Origin: Hylemonella sp.
Lineage (GTDB): Bacteria > Pseudomonadota > Gammaproteobacteria > Burkholderiales > Burkholderiaceae_C
Direction of reading: 5' to 3'
Assembly (NCBI RefSeq): GCF_027532185.1
Contig: NZ_JAPZSV010000003.1
Coordinates: 868,001-932,000 of the forward strand
DNA: 64,000 nt
The translations under genes were made by a program, and so were the position numbers. Shown here piece after piece: positions 34,363-44,482 of this stretch. Under the pieces are notes generated by a model. The model searched no databases. It had not been told where the DNA came from and saw only the letters and a list, made by a program, of their open reading frames with translations. Position 1 is the first letter of the stretch, and each line of letters opens with the position of its first letter.

Positions 34363-35114
34363 TTCTCGCGCTTCTGCACCAGCGGGCTGTCGGCAAACAC
34401 GGCGCTGCGCAGGTCGTCGTATTTGGCGAAGAAGCCCATCCAGACATCACCGCGCCGCCGGCTCATGCCGATGGTGAACTGCCGGCCCGAGGCGCCGCCC
34501 GTGGCGCTGTAGGCCGGGCGCGTGGCCGTGGCGTACTGCGGCGCCACGTCGTAGAAATAGGCGTGATAACCGCGATCACCACGCAGCCAGCCCAGCTGCA
34601 GGCCCAGGTCCCAACCGCCGGGCACCCAGTTACGGAGGTCCAGATTGAGCAGCGGGTGGTGGACCCAGCCCACGTGATCGAAACGGCCGAAGTTCACGGC
34701 ATAGACGGCGCGCACGGGCAGGCGCAGGTCCAGATTGGTGTGCTTGCGTTCGTCGTAATAGAGGTGCACCTGCAGCTCGGGACCGAGCTCCAGCGTGGGG
34801 TCCAGGTCGGGCATGCCCTGGCGTGCACTGCTGTCCTTGCTCTTCACGGGCACCGAACCGTTGACGCTGATGTCCAGCTCCACCCGCTCGTGGCGGAACA
34901 GCAAACCGCGCACGCGCTCACGCTCGACCTGCAGGAACTTGCCGCGGTACTGCACATAGGGCGTGGGCAGCACATAGGTGCGCCGCTCATCGGCGCCGCG
35001 GTAGATGGGGAAATCCACTGCGCCCACGCCCATGCCCAGCTCCCATTCAGGCTTAAGTTCAGCCTGCGCGCTCAGTGCGAGACCGACCAGCAGCCCCAGA
35101 GAAAACCTTTTCAT
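34290..35114 (-). CDS. MipA/OmpV family outer-membrane protein
   Basis: 274 residues with a signal peptide (MKRFSLGLLVGLALSAQAEL). The mature part is a beta-barrel of the MipA/OmpV family: VDFPIYRGADERRTYVLPTP, VYAVNFGRFDHVGWVHHP and a C-terminal barrel strand. It is the last gene of a four-gene operon after an ABC ATPase (ATGA overlap), where a TolC-type channel would be expected, so it may be the outer-membrane part of the exporter. Its 3' end overlaps the convergent fusion gene by 73 bases. Confidence 0.87.
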   Translation of the reverse strand: MKRFSLGLLVGLALSAQAELKPEWELGMGVGAVDFPIYRGADERRTYVLPTPYVQYRGKFLQVERERVRGLLFRHERVELDISVNGSVPVKSKDSSARQGMPDLDPTLELGPELQVHLYYDERKHTNLDLRLPVRAVYAVNFGRFDHVGWVHHPLLNLDLRNWVPGGWDLGLQLGWLRGDRGYHAYFYDVAPQYATATRPAYSATGGASGRQFTIGMSRRRGDVWMGFFAKYDDLRSAVFADSPLVQKRENYSAGFAIAWVFAKSEKLVDVSDD

Positions 35115-35818
35115 CGCTCCACTCTTTCATCACGGGCGATACGCCCATCCACCAGTTCCACAATCCGGTCACAGCGCGCGGCCAAGCGCGGGTCGTGGGT
35201 GACCACGACAAACGAGGTCCCGCGCTCCACATGGACGCGGCGCAGCAGCGCGAAGACCTCGTCGGAGGAAGCCGTATCCAGGTTGCCCGTCGGCTCGTCG
35301 GCCAGCACCAGCGCAGGACTCATGACCAGGGCGCGCGCGATCGCCACACGCTGCTGCATGCCACCGGACAGCTCGGCCGGGCGTTTGTCGAAGGCGCGCG
35401 CCAGGCCCACGGCGGCCAACAGCTCGCGGGCGTGCTGTTCGTGGCGCGCGGCGACCCGGCCTTCGGCCATGAGCACGGGCAGGGTCACGTTCTCCAGCGC
35501 GCTGAACGCTGGCAGCAGGTGATGGAACTGGAACACAAAACCCAGGGTGCTGCGCCGGCGCAGCGTGAGCCCGCTGTCGTCCAGTGCCTGGACTTCCTCC
35601 CCCTGGAGCACGTAGCGGCCGCTGGTCATGCGCTCGAGCAAGCCGACGATATTGAGCAGCGTGCTCTTGCCCGAGCCCGAGGGCCCGATCAGCGCCATGA
35701 AGTCACCACGCGCGACCCTCAGGTCCAGGCCGTGCAAGACCTCGGTCTCATTGGGCTGGCCGATGTTGTAGCTCTTGCGTACGCCGTCGAGCTCGATGAG
35801 CGTGTCGCTGGCGCTCAT
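35111..35818 (-). CDS. ABC transporter ATP-binding protein, LolD/MacB type
   Basis: 235 residues. Walker A GPSGSGKSTLL, signature LSGGMQQRVAIARAL, Walker B ALVLADEPTGNLD and the LolD/MacB family features (NIVGLLERMTSGRY, H-loop VVVTHDPRLA) are all present. It pairs with the FtsX-type permease gene that overlaps its start by 4 bases (ATGA), and with a MacA-like adaptor. The group resembles a mechanotransmission-type efflux or lipoprotein-handling machine; the substrate is unknown. Confidence 0.92.
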   Translation of the reverse strand: MSASDTLIELDGVRKSYNIGQPNETEVLHGLDLRVARGDFMALIGPSGSGKSTLLNIVGLLERMTSGRYVLQGEEVQALDDSGLTLRRRSTLGFVFQFHHLLPAFSALENVTLPVLMAEGRVAARHEQHARELLAAVGLARAFDKRPAELSGGMQQRVAIARALVMSPALVLADEPTGNLDTASSDEVFALLRRVHVERGTSFVVVTHDPRLAARCDRIVELVDGRIARDERVER

Positions 35819-37050
35819 AGACGTATGGCCTGCGCCGGATCCATCGCGGCGGCACGGCGTGCTGGCGCAATGGCGGCCAGCACGCCGCAGACGGTGGCGA
35901 TGACCGCCACCCGCAGGGCCGTGCCCATAGGCAACGTGATGAAAAAGAGGGGCAGCCCATCGGAGCCACGCACGAAGTGCGTGAAAAGCCAGATCAGCCC
36001 CACGGCCAGCAGGACGCCCAGTGCAGAACCGACGGCGCCCACCACCGCCCCCTGCACCAGGAAGATCCGCAGCACCTGGCCACGCGTGGCACCCATGGCG
36101 CGAAGGATGCCGATCTCACGGCGTTTCTGCACCACCGACACCACCAGCACGCTGGCAATGCCCAGGACCACCACCACCATCACCACGCCGCGGATCAGCG
36201 CCGTGCTGACGGACTGCGCATTGAGTGCCGAAACGAGCTGGGCGTTGTTCTCCTGCCAGCTCTCCACCTGGTAGGGGTAGCGTTCGCGCAGCTCGCGTGC
36301 GAGTTCGCTGGCGGTCCACACGTCTTTCAGCGTCATGTCCAGCACCGTGGCGCCGCCGGGCAGACCCAGCAGGCTCTGCGCCGCACGCAGGGGCACGATG
36401 ACGGTGCGGCGATTCAGGTCGCGCACCCCCAGGTCCACGAGGGCTGTCACGCGCACCGCGTCGCTGACGTTGCGTCCACCGACCGTGGTCTGCAGCGTCA
36501 GGCGGTCACCCACGCGTACCCCCAGGTCGGCTGCCAGGTCACGACCCAGGATGGCCTCACCCGGGTCCAGCCGCGCCGTCCCGCTGACCACCTTGCCCCG
36601 CAGGCCGACGATGCGGTCGTAGCGGTCGAGCTCCACACCCATGAGGGCGATGGCCTGCGCTGCCTCGCCGCGCAGCGCCAGACCGGACCCCGAGACCATG
36701 GGCGAGACCGCGGCAATCGCATCCATCTGCTCCAGCAGCGGGAGCAGGGCCTGCCAGTTGGCCACCGAGCGCAGGCGCTGCACGCGCGGCTGGGTCTCGG
36801 TCAGGGCCAGGCTCCCGTCGCCAGCACGCGCCGGGGTCACCATGTCATCGGGAGCACGCAACGTGATGTGCGCCTGCGCACCCAGGGTCTTGGTCAGGGT
36901 GCTGCCCTGAAGACCTGAGATGAGTGCGGAGATGTAGGCCACCACCGCCACGCCAGCTGCGACACCGACGATGATGAGCAGGGTCTGCATACGACCCTCA
37001 CGCAGGAAACGCAGCGCGACGCGCAGTTCGAAGCCGAGCCAGGGCACCAT
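35815..37050 (-). CDS. ABC transporter permease, FtsX/MacB-like
   Basis: 411 residues. One N-terminal helix (TLLIIVGVAAGVAVVAYISA), a large periplasmic MacB-like domain, then three helices near the C-terminus (RGVVMVVVVLGIASVLVVSV, LVQGAVVGAVGSALGVLLAV, RVAVIATVCGVLAAIAPARR) form the FtsX topology. The RREIGILRAMGATRGQVLRI motif is the coupling helix. It lies between the adaptor and ATPase genes with short spacing or overlap, so the three form one complex. Confidence 0.9.
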   Translation of the reverse strand: MVPWLGFELRVALRFLREGRMQTLLIIVGVAAGVAVVAYISALISGLQGSTLTKTLGAQAHITLRAPDDMVTPARAGDGSLALTETQPRVQRLRSVANWQALLPLLEQMDAIAAVSPMVSGSGLALRGEAAQAIALMGVELDRYDRIVGLRGKVVSGTARLDPGEAILGRDLAADLGVRVGDRLTLQTTVGGRNVSDAVRVTALVDLGVRDLNRRTVIVPLRAAQSLLGLPGGATVLDMTLKDVWTASELARELRERYPYQVESWQENNAQLVSALNAQSVSTALIRGVVMVVVVLGIASVLVVSVVQKRREIGILRAMGATRGQVLRIFLVQGAVVGAVGSALGVLLAVGLIWLFTHFVRGSDGLPLFFITLPMGTALRVAVIATVCGVLAAIAPARRAAAMDPAQAIRL

Positions 37051-37062
37051 GCCTCGCCCGCC

Positions 37063-38226
37063 TCACCGCCCCATGGCGTTGGTCAGGGCTGAGCCGGCAC
37101 TGCCGCTCGCCTCGTCGCGCGGCGCGGCGCGCAGGGTCGGCTGCCAGGGCACCACCAGCACGGTGACCCGCTGGCCAATCTTGAACGCGGAGCCAATCAG
37201 CACCGCGTCCCCGATGCGCAGGCCGTCCAGCACCTCGGCCGCTGCCAGCGTGTGCAGCCCGAGGCGCAGCGTGCGCTCCTGCACCACGCCATCCACGGCC
37301 ACCAGCACCCGCGCCGTGTCCCCCGTGGGCTGACGCAGCACCGCCAGCGGCAGGGCGAGGGCTTGCTCGCGCCGGGCGGTCTCGACCTCGACCGAGAGGG
37401 TCATGTCCTCGCGCAGGAAGGCCGGAGCTTCCTGCAGCAGGCCGAGCTTCACCTCGACAGCGCCGCGCTGGGCATCCACCAGCGGCGCGATGCTCTGCAC
37501 CCGCGCAGCAAACCGCTCGCCGGCAAAAGCATCGGCCACCACCGTCGCCGTCTGCCCGACTTGCAGCTGGTCGAGAAAACGTTCATCGACCTGGGCCACC
37601 AGCTGTGTGGGACCTGCCAGGGCGAGGTTGAGCAGGGCCTTGCCCGGCTGGACGATCTGGCCGGGCTCGACCATGCGCGCCAGCACCCGGGCATCGGCAG
37701 GCGCCTCGATGCGCGTCTGTTCCAGCCGCGCATGTGCCGCCGTGACGGCTGCACGCGCTGCGCCCTGCTGGGCCAGGGCCACGTCAAGCGCGCGCTTCGC
37801 TTCGTCAAGCTGCGCGACGCTGTAAAAATTCTGTCGGACCAGCTGCTCGGCCCGGGCCAGGGTGGCGCGCGCGGCCTGCAGCGTGGCGTCCGCCTGGCGC
37901 TCGGCTGCCACAGCCTGGGCTTCGGCGGCCCGGAGCTCTTCGGTCTCCAGACGGACCAACACCTCCCCACGCCTGACCTGTGCACCTTCGCGCACCTGCA
38001 CCTGGGCCACCCTTCCGGTCACAGTGCTGCCGATCTCCACCCGCGAGAGCGTGGCCACGCGGGCCGAGAACTGCAGCGTGCGCAGCAGGGGACCGGACTG
38101 CACCAGCAAGGCCTCGGCCCGCGGCGCGCGCCAAGCCATGACGGCCATCCACGCCAAGGCCAGTAACAGCACGAGGGCCAATGCGATCCAGCGGGTCCGA
38201 CCGGAGAGTGTCAGATGCTGGAGCAT
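37063..38226 (-). CDS. Periplasmic adaptor (HlyD/MacA-like) of ABC exporter
   Basis: 387 residues. One N-terminal membrane anchor (RWIALALVLLLALAWMAVMA), then a lipoyl/barrel-sandwich hybrid split by a coiled-coil hairpin (TLQAARATLARAEQLVRQNF through ARLEQTRIEAPADA) and a beta-barrel domain. It links an inner-membrane ABC permease to an outer-membrane partner. The gene starts the four-gene operon and lies 1 base after the ruvB stop, so read-through from ruvB is likely. Confidence 0.9.
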   Translation of the reverse strand: MLQHLTLSGRTRWIALALVLLLALAWMAVMAWRAPRAEALLVQSGPLLRTLQFSARVATLSRVEIGSTVTGRVAQVQVREGAQVRRGEVLVRLETEELRAAEAQAVAAERQADATLQAARATLARAEQLVRQNFYSVAQLDEAKRALDVALAQQGAARAAVTAAHARLEQTRIEAPADARVLARMVEPGQIVQPGKALLNLALAGPTQLVAQVDERFLDQLQVGQTATVVADAFAGERFAARVQSIAPLVDAQRGAVEVKLGLLQEAPAFLREDMTLSVEVETARREQALALPLAVLRQPTGDTARVLVAVDGVVQERTLRLGLHTLAAAEVLDGLRIGDAVLIGSAFKIGQRVTVLVVPWQPTLRAAPRDEASGSAGSALTNAMGR

Positions 38227-38227
38227 G

Positions 38228-39286
<1,059 letters not shown>

Positions 39287-39367
39287 GGCGGGCTGGGTAT
39301 GCAGGGGGAATCGGTGTCTTTTCCGACTATAGCCGACCTCAAGTGATAGCCTCTTTCTGCCGATAGC

Positions 39368-40510
39368 ATGAAAACGAAGTCCCGCACCCTGCCCATGACA
39401 ACCAGCCCCCGCCTCCCACTGCCCACGGCCCGCCTGGCCCTGCTGGCCCTGCTGCTAGCCGGTGGCGTGGCCACCGTGCGCGCGGCAGACCCGGCCCCAG
39501 CAACACCGGCGCCCACGCCGGAACCGGCCGCTGCGCCCGCGCCCGCGACGCCCCCCGCACGCGTGGAGGGCACGCGCATCGACATCGAGTCCCAGCTGCG
39601 CGACGCCATGAACAGCGGCGACCCGACCAAGAAGAAGCTCAACCTGCTGATCGACCGCAAGAGCGCCGCCGGTGGCCTGTCCCCGGGCTCGCCGCCGCCA
39701 CTGAACCCCGTGGACCATCTGCAGCGCGAACCGGGCCTCGTGATCCGCCAGCAGCGCAGCGCACCGGCGCCCGCACCCAAACCGGCGGCCCCAGTCTACA
39801 AGAACATTCCCTGGAGTTATGAAGGCGAAGGCGGCCCGGGCCGCTGGGCCCAGCTCAAGCCCGAGTTCTCCACCTGCGCCAGCGGACAACGCCAGTCGCC
39901 CATCGCCATCGACGATGCCGATACGCTCAAGGGCCCGGCTGAGGCCATCGCCTTCAACTACGCGCCAAGCTCGGGCACGGTGGTGAACAACGGCCACACC
40001 ATCGAGGTCCAGCTCAGCGGCGAGAACAGCCTCACGGTGCGTGGGCAGACCTACCGCCTGCAGCAGTTCCACTTCCACCACCCGGCGGAAGAGCGCATCA
40101 ACAGCCGCGTCTACCCCATGGTGGCGCACTTCGTGCACCGCAGCGATGCGGGACAGCTCGCCGTGCTGGCCGTGCTGCTGGAGGAGGGCCCGCCCAACCC
40201 GCTGATCCAGAAGGTCTGGACGCACATGCCGCTGGACGTGAAAGACCATGTGCCGCTGCCCGCGGACCTGATCCACGTGGGCGAGATCCTGCCGCGCGAC
40301 CAGCGCTATTACCAGTACATGGGCTCACTGACCACGCCGCCCTGCACCGAGGGTGTGCTCTGGCTCATCCTCAAGCAGCCGGCGAGCATCAGCGCCGAGC
40401 AGCTGCGCCTCTTCGGCCAGCTCTACCCGAACAACGCGCGCCCGGTGCAGTCACTCAACGGCCGGCCCGTACGTGACGCGCTGCTCATCGCCCCGGGCGG
40501 GCGGCCCTGA
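39368..40510 (+). CDS. Periplasmic alpha-carbonic anhydrase with Pro/Ala-rich N-terminal region
   Basis: 380 residues. Hydrates CO2 to bicarbonate. After a signal peptide comes a stretch of Pro/Ala-rich sequence and a polar region, then the alpha-CA domain from about residue 147 ([15 protein letters not shown]). The zinc histidines are His235 and His237 in [10 protein letters not shown] and His254 in [26 protein letters not shown] is the family C-terminal motif. The long N-terminal region is unusual for a bacterial enzyme. ATG at 39368 or 39398 are both possible. Bicarbonate supply would fit an autotroph. Confidence 0.9.
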   Translation: MKTKSRTLPMTTSPRLPLPTARLALLALLLAGGVATVRAADPAPATPAPTPEPAAAPAPATPPARVEGTRIDIESQLRDAMNSGDPTKKKLNLLIDRKSAAGGLSPGSPPPLNPVDHLQREPGLVIRQQRSAPAPAPKPAAPVYKNIPWSYEGEGGPGRWAQLKPEFSTCASGQRQSPIAIDDADTLKGPAEAIAFNYAPSSGTVVNNGHTIEVQLSGENSLTVRGQTYRLQQFHFHHPAEERINSRVYPMVAHFVHRSDAGQLAVLAVLLEEGPPNPLIQKVWTHMPLDVKDHVPLPADLIHVGEILPRDQRYYQYMGSLTTPPCTEGVLWLILKQPASISAEQLRLFGQLYPNNARPVQSLNGRPVRDALLIAPGGRP

Positions 40511-40513
40511 GGT

Positions 40514-40894
40514 TCAGCCCCAGAGACGCCAGGCCCACCACAGGCCGAGGGCGGCCAGCGCCAGCCAGATCGCCACGATCACGGCCCCCGCCACGCGGCT
40601 CACGCGCTTGCCTCGCTCCAGGGCGCGGGAGCGGCACTCGACCAGCACGGCTGGCGGCACCAGGCGGATGGCAAGCCAGATGCCCAGGGGGATCAGCACC
40701 AGGTCATCAAGCAGGCCCAGCACGGGGATGAAATCCGGGATCAGGTCGATGGGGCTGAACGCGTAAGCCACGATGCCGGCCACCAGCAGCTTGGCGTACC
40801 AGGGCGTGCCGGGGTGACGCGCCGCGAGGTAGAGCACATGGGTTTCGGCCTTGAGCGCGCGGGCGCGCTGCCGCAGCCCCTGCAGCCAGGCCAT
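40514..40894 (-). CDS. YkvA/DUF1232 membrane protein
   Basis: 126 residues from ATG at 40892-40894. The DUF1232 signature FSPIDLIPDFIPVLGLLDDL is intact, followed by hydrophobic segments at LVLIPLGIWLAIRLVPPAVL and GAVIVAIWLALAALGLWW. Function unknown. It starts 2 bases after ruvA on the same strand and is convergent with the carbonic anhydrase (3 bases apart). Confidence 0.85.
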   Translation of the reverse strand: MAWLQGLRQRARALKAETHVLYLAARHPGTPWYAKLLVAGIVAYAFSPIDLIPDFIPVLGLLDDLVLIPLGIWLAIRLVPPAVLVECRSRALERGKRVSRVAGAVIVAIWLALAALGLWWAWRLWG

Positions 40895-40896
40895 CC

Positions 40897-41472
40897 TTAT
40901 TTGGCCAGCGCCTTGAGCGCGAGCTTGATGCCCTCGCTCACGCCCACATCCTTGGGCAGGGTCTTGAGTGTGAGGGCCGCTTCCTTGTCGCTGTAGCCCA
41001 GGGCCAGCAGCGCCTGCAGGATGTCGGCCTGCGCGTCGCTGCCGGGGTGCGCGTGGGGCGTACCCATGTCCGCACCCAGCTTGCCTTTGAGTTCGAGCAG
41101 CAGACGTTCGGCCGTCTTCTTGCCGATGCCTGGCACCTTGACCAGGCGCCCGGCCTCCTGCTGCGTCACGGCCTGGGCCAGCTCCCCTACGCTCATGCCC
41201 GAGAGCACAGCCAGCGCGGTGCGCGGACCCACACCCGAGATCTTGATCAGCTCCCGAAAACCCTCGCGCTCGGCCGCGGTGCCAAAGCCGTAAAGCAGCT
41301 GCGCGTCTTCGCGCACCACGAAGTGCGTGAGCAGCGTGACCTTCTCGCCCAGATTGGGCAGGTTGTAGAAGGTGCTCATGGAGACTTGCACTTCGTAACC
41401 CACGCCGTTGCAATCCACCAGGACCTGGGGCGGGTTCTTTTCGAGGAGGAGGCCGGAGAGTCTGCCGATCAT
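40897..41472 (-). CDS. ruvA: Holliday junction binding protein RuvA
   Basis: 191 residues. Binds four-way junctions and loads RuvB. N-terminal OB-fold ([20 protein letters not shown]), helix-hairpin-helix motifs ([19 protein letters not shown] and [19 protein letters not shown]) and the C-terminal RuvB-binding domain [15 protein letters not shown]. Divergent from the phoH gene 52 bases away, and separated from ruvB by the YkvA and carbonic-anhydrase genes. Confidence 0.98.
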   Translation of the reverse strand: MIGRLSGLLLEKNPPQVLVDCNGVGYEVQVSMSTFYNLPNLGEKVTLLTHFVVREDAQLLYGFGTAAEREGFRELIKISGVGPRTALAVLSGMSVGELAQAVTQQEAGRLVKVPGIGKKTAERLLLELKGKLGADMGTPHAHPGSDAQADILQALLALGYSDKEAALTLKTLPKDVGVSEGIKLALKALAK

Positions 41473-41524
41473 GGTGTTCCTGGTGAAGTGCCTATCATTG
41501 GGGGATCTTTCAAGGAATTATCAG

Positions 41525-42478
41525 TTGATTCTGCGCCACCTCTTCTCCCCGCCCAACAACACCCGCCTCGCCCACCTCTGTGGCCCGGCCGACGAACACC
41601 TGCGCATCATCGAGACCGCGCTCAACGTCAAGATCGCGCATCGCCATGAGCAGTTCAAGGTGGACGGCGCCAAGAAACAGGCTCAGCGCGCCATGGAAGT
41701 GCTGCAGGCGCTGTACGAAATCGCCCAGCGCCCTGTCGAGGAAGCCCATGTGCAGCTCATGCTGGCCGGCGACAGCAGCATGCCGCTGGAAGAAGGCGCC
41801 GACGGCAGCACCGTGCTGCAGACGCGCCGCCACGAGCTACGCGCGCGCACGCCCAACCAGGCGCTTTACCTGGAAAGCATCGCCAGCCACGACATCACCA
41901 TGGGCATCGGCCCGGCCGGCACGGGTAAGACCTACCTGGCCGTGGCGGCCGCCGTGGACGCGCTGGAACGCAGCACCGTGCAGCGCATCGTGCTCACGCG
42001 CCCGGCCGTGGAAGCCGGCGAGCGCCTGGGCTTCCTGCCCGGCGACCTGACGCAAAAGGTGGACCCCTATCTGCGCCCGCTCTACGACGCGCTCTACGAC
42101 CTCATGGGTTTCGAGAAGGTCACCAAGGCCTTCGAGCGCAATGCCCTAGAGATCGCGCCCCTGGCCTTCATGCGCGGGCGCACGCTGAACAACGCCTTCG
42201 TCATTCTCGACGAGGCGCAGAACACCACGCCCGAGCAGATGAAGATGTTCCTCACACGCATCGGCTTCGGCTCGCGTGCCGTGGTCACGGGCGACGTGAG
42301 CCAGATCGACCTGCCCAAGACCCAACTGAGCGGCCTGATCGACGCCGAACGTGTGCTCAAACGCGTCAAGGGCATCGCCATCTGCCGCTTCACGAGCGCC
42401 GACGTGGTGCGCCACCCTCTGGTGGCGCGCATCGTCGATGCCTATGACAAGCAGCGCAAGCCGGGAGAGTCGGCATGA
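41525..42478 (+). CDS. PhoH-like ATPase (YbeZ type)
   Basis: 317 residues. A nucleic-acid-linked P-loop ATPase, usually paired with YbeY in ribosome or RNA metabolism. Walker A is GIGPAGTGKTYLAVAAA, Walker B AFVILDEAQNTTPEQMKMF. The start is taken as TTG at 41525 because AAGGAATT at 41511-41518 gives a well-spaced ribosome binding site and the protein then begins MILRHLFSPPNN as in relatives; an in-frame ATG upstream lies inside the ruvA start region. The stop overlaps the ybeY start by 4 bases. Confidence 0.95.
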   Translation: MILRHLFSPPNNTRLAHLCGPADEHLRIIETALNVKIAHRHEQFKVDGAKKQAQRAMEVLQALYEIAQRPVEEAHVQLMLAGDSSMPLEEGADGSTVLQTRRHELRARTPNQALYLESIASHDITMGIGPAGTGKTYLAVAAAVDALERSTVQRIVLTRPAVEAGERLGFLPGDLTQKVDPYLRPLYDALYDLMGFEKVTKAFERNALEIAPLAFMRGRTLNNAFVILDEAQNTTPEQMKMFLTRIGFGSRAVVTGDVSQIDLPKTQLSGLIDAERVLKRVKGIAICRFTSADVVRHPLVARIVDAYDKQRKPGESA

Positions 42479-42930
42479 GCGGGCTGCCCGAGCTTGACCT
42501 GTCGCTGCAGTTCGGCGCTGCCGTGCCCGAAGCCCACAAGAAACTGCTCAGCAAGGCCCGTGTCACCCGCTGGATGCGCATGGCGCTCTTGCGCCCCGCC
42601 GAGATCACCGTGCGCATCGTCGGCACGGCCGAAGGCCGCACGCTGAACCGCGAGTACCGCCACAAGGACAACGCTACCAATGTGCTGACCTTCGACTACA
42701 TGCAGGAACCCGTGGTCAGCGCCGACCTGGTGCTCTGCGCGCCGGTGGTGGCCAAGGAAGCGAAGGAACAGGGCAAGACCCTTGAAGAACATTACGCCCA
42801 CCTGCTGGTGCACGGCACCCTGCACGCCCAGGGCTACGAGCACGAGACGAACGAGGTCGATGCGCTGGAGATGGAAGCGCTGGAGGTCCTGCTGATGGAG
42901 GGGATGGGGTACGGGAATCCGTACGAGTAA
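42475..42930 (+). CDS. ybeY: rRNA maturation endoribonuclease YbeY
   Basis: 151 residues. Single-strand RNase involved in 16S rRNA 3' processing and quality control. The zinc motif HxxxHxxxxxH is HLLVHGTLHAQGYEH. RTLNREYRHKDNATNVLTF is the second family block. Its start codon overlaps the phoH stop (ATGA), so the pair is translationally coupled, as in many proteobacteria. Confidence 0.96.
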   Translation: MSGLPELDLSLQFGAAVPEAHKKLLSKARVTRWMRMALLRPAEITVRIVGTAEGRTLNREYRHKDNATNVLTFDYMQEPVVSADLVLCAPVVAKEAKEQGKTLEEHYAHLLVHGTLHAQGYEHETNEVDALEMEALEVLLMEGMGYGNPYE

Positions 42931-42946
42931 GGTGCGCTATTTTTGA

Positions 42947-43525
42947 TCACCGATCTTGGTTCGAGTCCAAAATATCCAGCAACTGTTTAAATGCTCGCAC
43001 TGCCCGGTTGTGATTAGCAACTGTGTAATCGGTAGAGAGCCATTCGGTCTCATCGAGTTGAAACAGGTGCATCTTGTTTCGAATACCCCATAACCAGTTC
43101 AGGTCGGTCGCTAGCTCGGACGAGATTATTGAGTGCTCTCTCATGTGATCAATCCTCTTGCTGTAGCTCCCACCACATCTACCGCGAAGCAAAACTTTAG
43201 TAATGCTTTCAACGATGCTACCGAGCAAGAATAATTGCAGCTTGATGATCATCTCTTTGGCTGTACCCGATAAGTCGGTTCTTGCTAGCAGCCAATGCTG
43301 CACGTCTGACAGCATCATGGTGTATGCAATGTTGCTTCGCAAGTTCCGATCGTCGACGAAACCCAATCGATCTCTAGCCTGTGCTGCCGTACGCAAGTAG
43401 CCTCTTGGAAAGCGTACTTTTGCAGGCTTAGTGAAGTCTCGCCCCACATACTCTTGTATTTCTTGGAGTAATGCCCCGGCTGTGATCACTGCGTTCGCGA
43501 GCTGCTCATCGTTTGTAATCGCCAT
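42947..43525 (-). CDS. Hypothetical helical protein, AT-richer than neighbours
   Basis: 192 residues, MAITNDEQLANAVITAGALL, ending LLDILDSNQDR. Mostly helical with no signal peptide. A segment LWGIRNKMHLFQLDETEW carries an RNxxH pattern that superficially resembles HEPN-type ribonuclease motifs, though the spacing (R-x3-H) does not match the classical Rx4-6H. Codon use and GC content stand apart from ybeY and dtd on either side. It is an orphan, convergent with ybeY. A transferred gene of unknown function; a toxin or phage-defence role is only a guess. Confidence 0.65.
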   Translation of the reverse strand: MAITNDEQLANAVITAGALLQEIQEYVGRDFTKPAKVRFPRGYLRTAAQARDRLGFVDDRNLRSNIAYTMMLSDVQHWLLARTDLSGTAKEMIIKLQLFLLGSIVESITKVLLRGRCGGSYSKRIDHMREHSIISSELATDLNWLWGIRNKMHLFQLDETEWLSTDYTVANHNRAVRAFKQLLDILDSNQDR

Positions 43526-43552
43526 GTCATTCCTCTCCAGATCCGCTACTAA

Positions 43553-44002
43553 TCAGCTGCTGGGCAAGAGTCGCATCGGTATCGTCACCGGCCCATCATT
43601 GACCAGATGCACCTGCATGTCGGCTGCAAACTGCCCCGTCTGCACCACGGGATGTGAGGTCCGGGCTTTTTCAACAAAGTACTCATAAAGTCGACGCCCC
43701 TCGTCCGGCGGCGCGGCGTTGGTGAAGCTGGGCCGGTTGCCGCCCGTGGTGTCAGCCGCCAGGGTGAACTGGCTCACGATGAGCAGGCCGCCGCCCACGT
43801 CCTGCACGCTGCGGTTCATCTTGCCGGCTTCGTCGGCAAAGATGCGCAGCTTGAGGATCTTGGCGAGCAGCTTGTCGCCCGTGGCTTCGGTGTCGCCGCG
43901 TTCGGCGCAGACCAGAACCAGCAGGCCGGCGCCGATGGCGCCGACGACTTCGCCCGCGATTTCGACGCGGGCTTCCTTCACACGTTGCAATAGAGCGAGC
44001 AT
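43553..44002 (-). CDS. dtd: D-aminoacyl-tRNA deacylase
   Basis: 149 residues. Hydrolyses D-aminoacyl-tRNA (and Gly-tRNAAla), a chirality proofreader. Family motifs: [20 protein letters not shown], the catalytic [17 protein letters not shown] (SQFTL) and [23 protein letters not shown] (GxPxT-like cross-subunit region). Full length. Located between an AT-richer orphan and a sulfur cluster on the same strand. Confidence 0.97.
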   Translation of the reverse strand: MLALLQRVKEARVEIAGEVVGAIGAGLLVLVCAERGDTEATGDKLLAKILKLRIFADEAGKMNRSVQDVGGGLLIVSQFTLAADTTGGNRPSFTNAAPPDEGRRLYEYFVEKARTSHPVVQTGQFAADMQVHLVNDGPVTIPMRLLPSS

Positions 44003-44032
44003 GCGGCGTTTATACCGCGTGGCTCTGGTGGT

Positions 44033-44482
44033 TCAGCGCAGCTTGGCGCGCGCCTGCTCCAGGCGCTGGTCCAGGTAGGCGCCGTAGAAATCGGGCAAGG
44101 AGCCGCCGACCAGGCGCTCGGCCAGCTCCTCGCCCTTGGGGCCGAGGAAGAGCACGGTGGGCGCGACGGTGATGCGGCGCGCGCGCACGAACTCGTCGTG
44201 CACGATGTTGCTGCCATCCACGTCCTTGAGCTGGCGGCGGCCGCGCATGTCGACCTGCACCACGGGCAGGCCTTGCTGCTGGTGCAGGGGCGCGAGGTAG
44301 TGGTCGCGCACGATATGGCAGTAGGCGCAGCCGTCGAGGCTGACCATCACGACCAGGGGCTGGTGGCGTGCGAGGGCAACGTCCAGCTCGCGCCGCAGGT
44401 CCAGCGCACGCGGCAGCGTGGCCGCACGGCCCATCAGCGGCAGGGTGGCGGCCAGCAACAGGGTGCGACGCGCGATCGTCAT
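44033..44482 (-). CDS. Exported thioredoxin-like protein of the sulfur cluster
   Basis: 149 residues. MTIARRTLLLAATLPLMGRA is an arginine-pair signal, probably Tat or Sec. The mature thioredoxin fold has VSLDGCAYCHIVRDHYLAPL (CxxC) and the cis-Pro motif TVAPTVLFL. It resembles SoxW-like periplasmic thioredoxins that keep sulfur-oxidation proteins reduced. Its start overlaps the stop of the SoxH-like MBL gene (ATGA), and both lie divergent from the transporter gene, so they belong to the sulfur cluster. Confidence 0.8.
   Translation of the reverse strand: MTIARRTLLLAATLPLMGRAATLPRALDLRRELDVALARHQPLVVMVSLDGCAYCHIVRDHYLAPLHQQQGLPVVQVDMRGRRQLKDVDGSNIVHDEFVRARRITVAPTVLFLGPKGEELAERLVGGSLPDFYGAYLDQRLEQARAKLR

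Noticed and set aside
42956-42970. A tRNA T-arm-like sequence (TTGG TTCGAGT CCAA), considered as an attachment site for the AT-richer orphan
   Set aside because: It is part of the coding sequence, and no acceptor, D or anticodon arm is found beside it; no repeat of it was seen at the other end of the gene.
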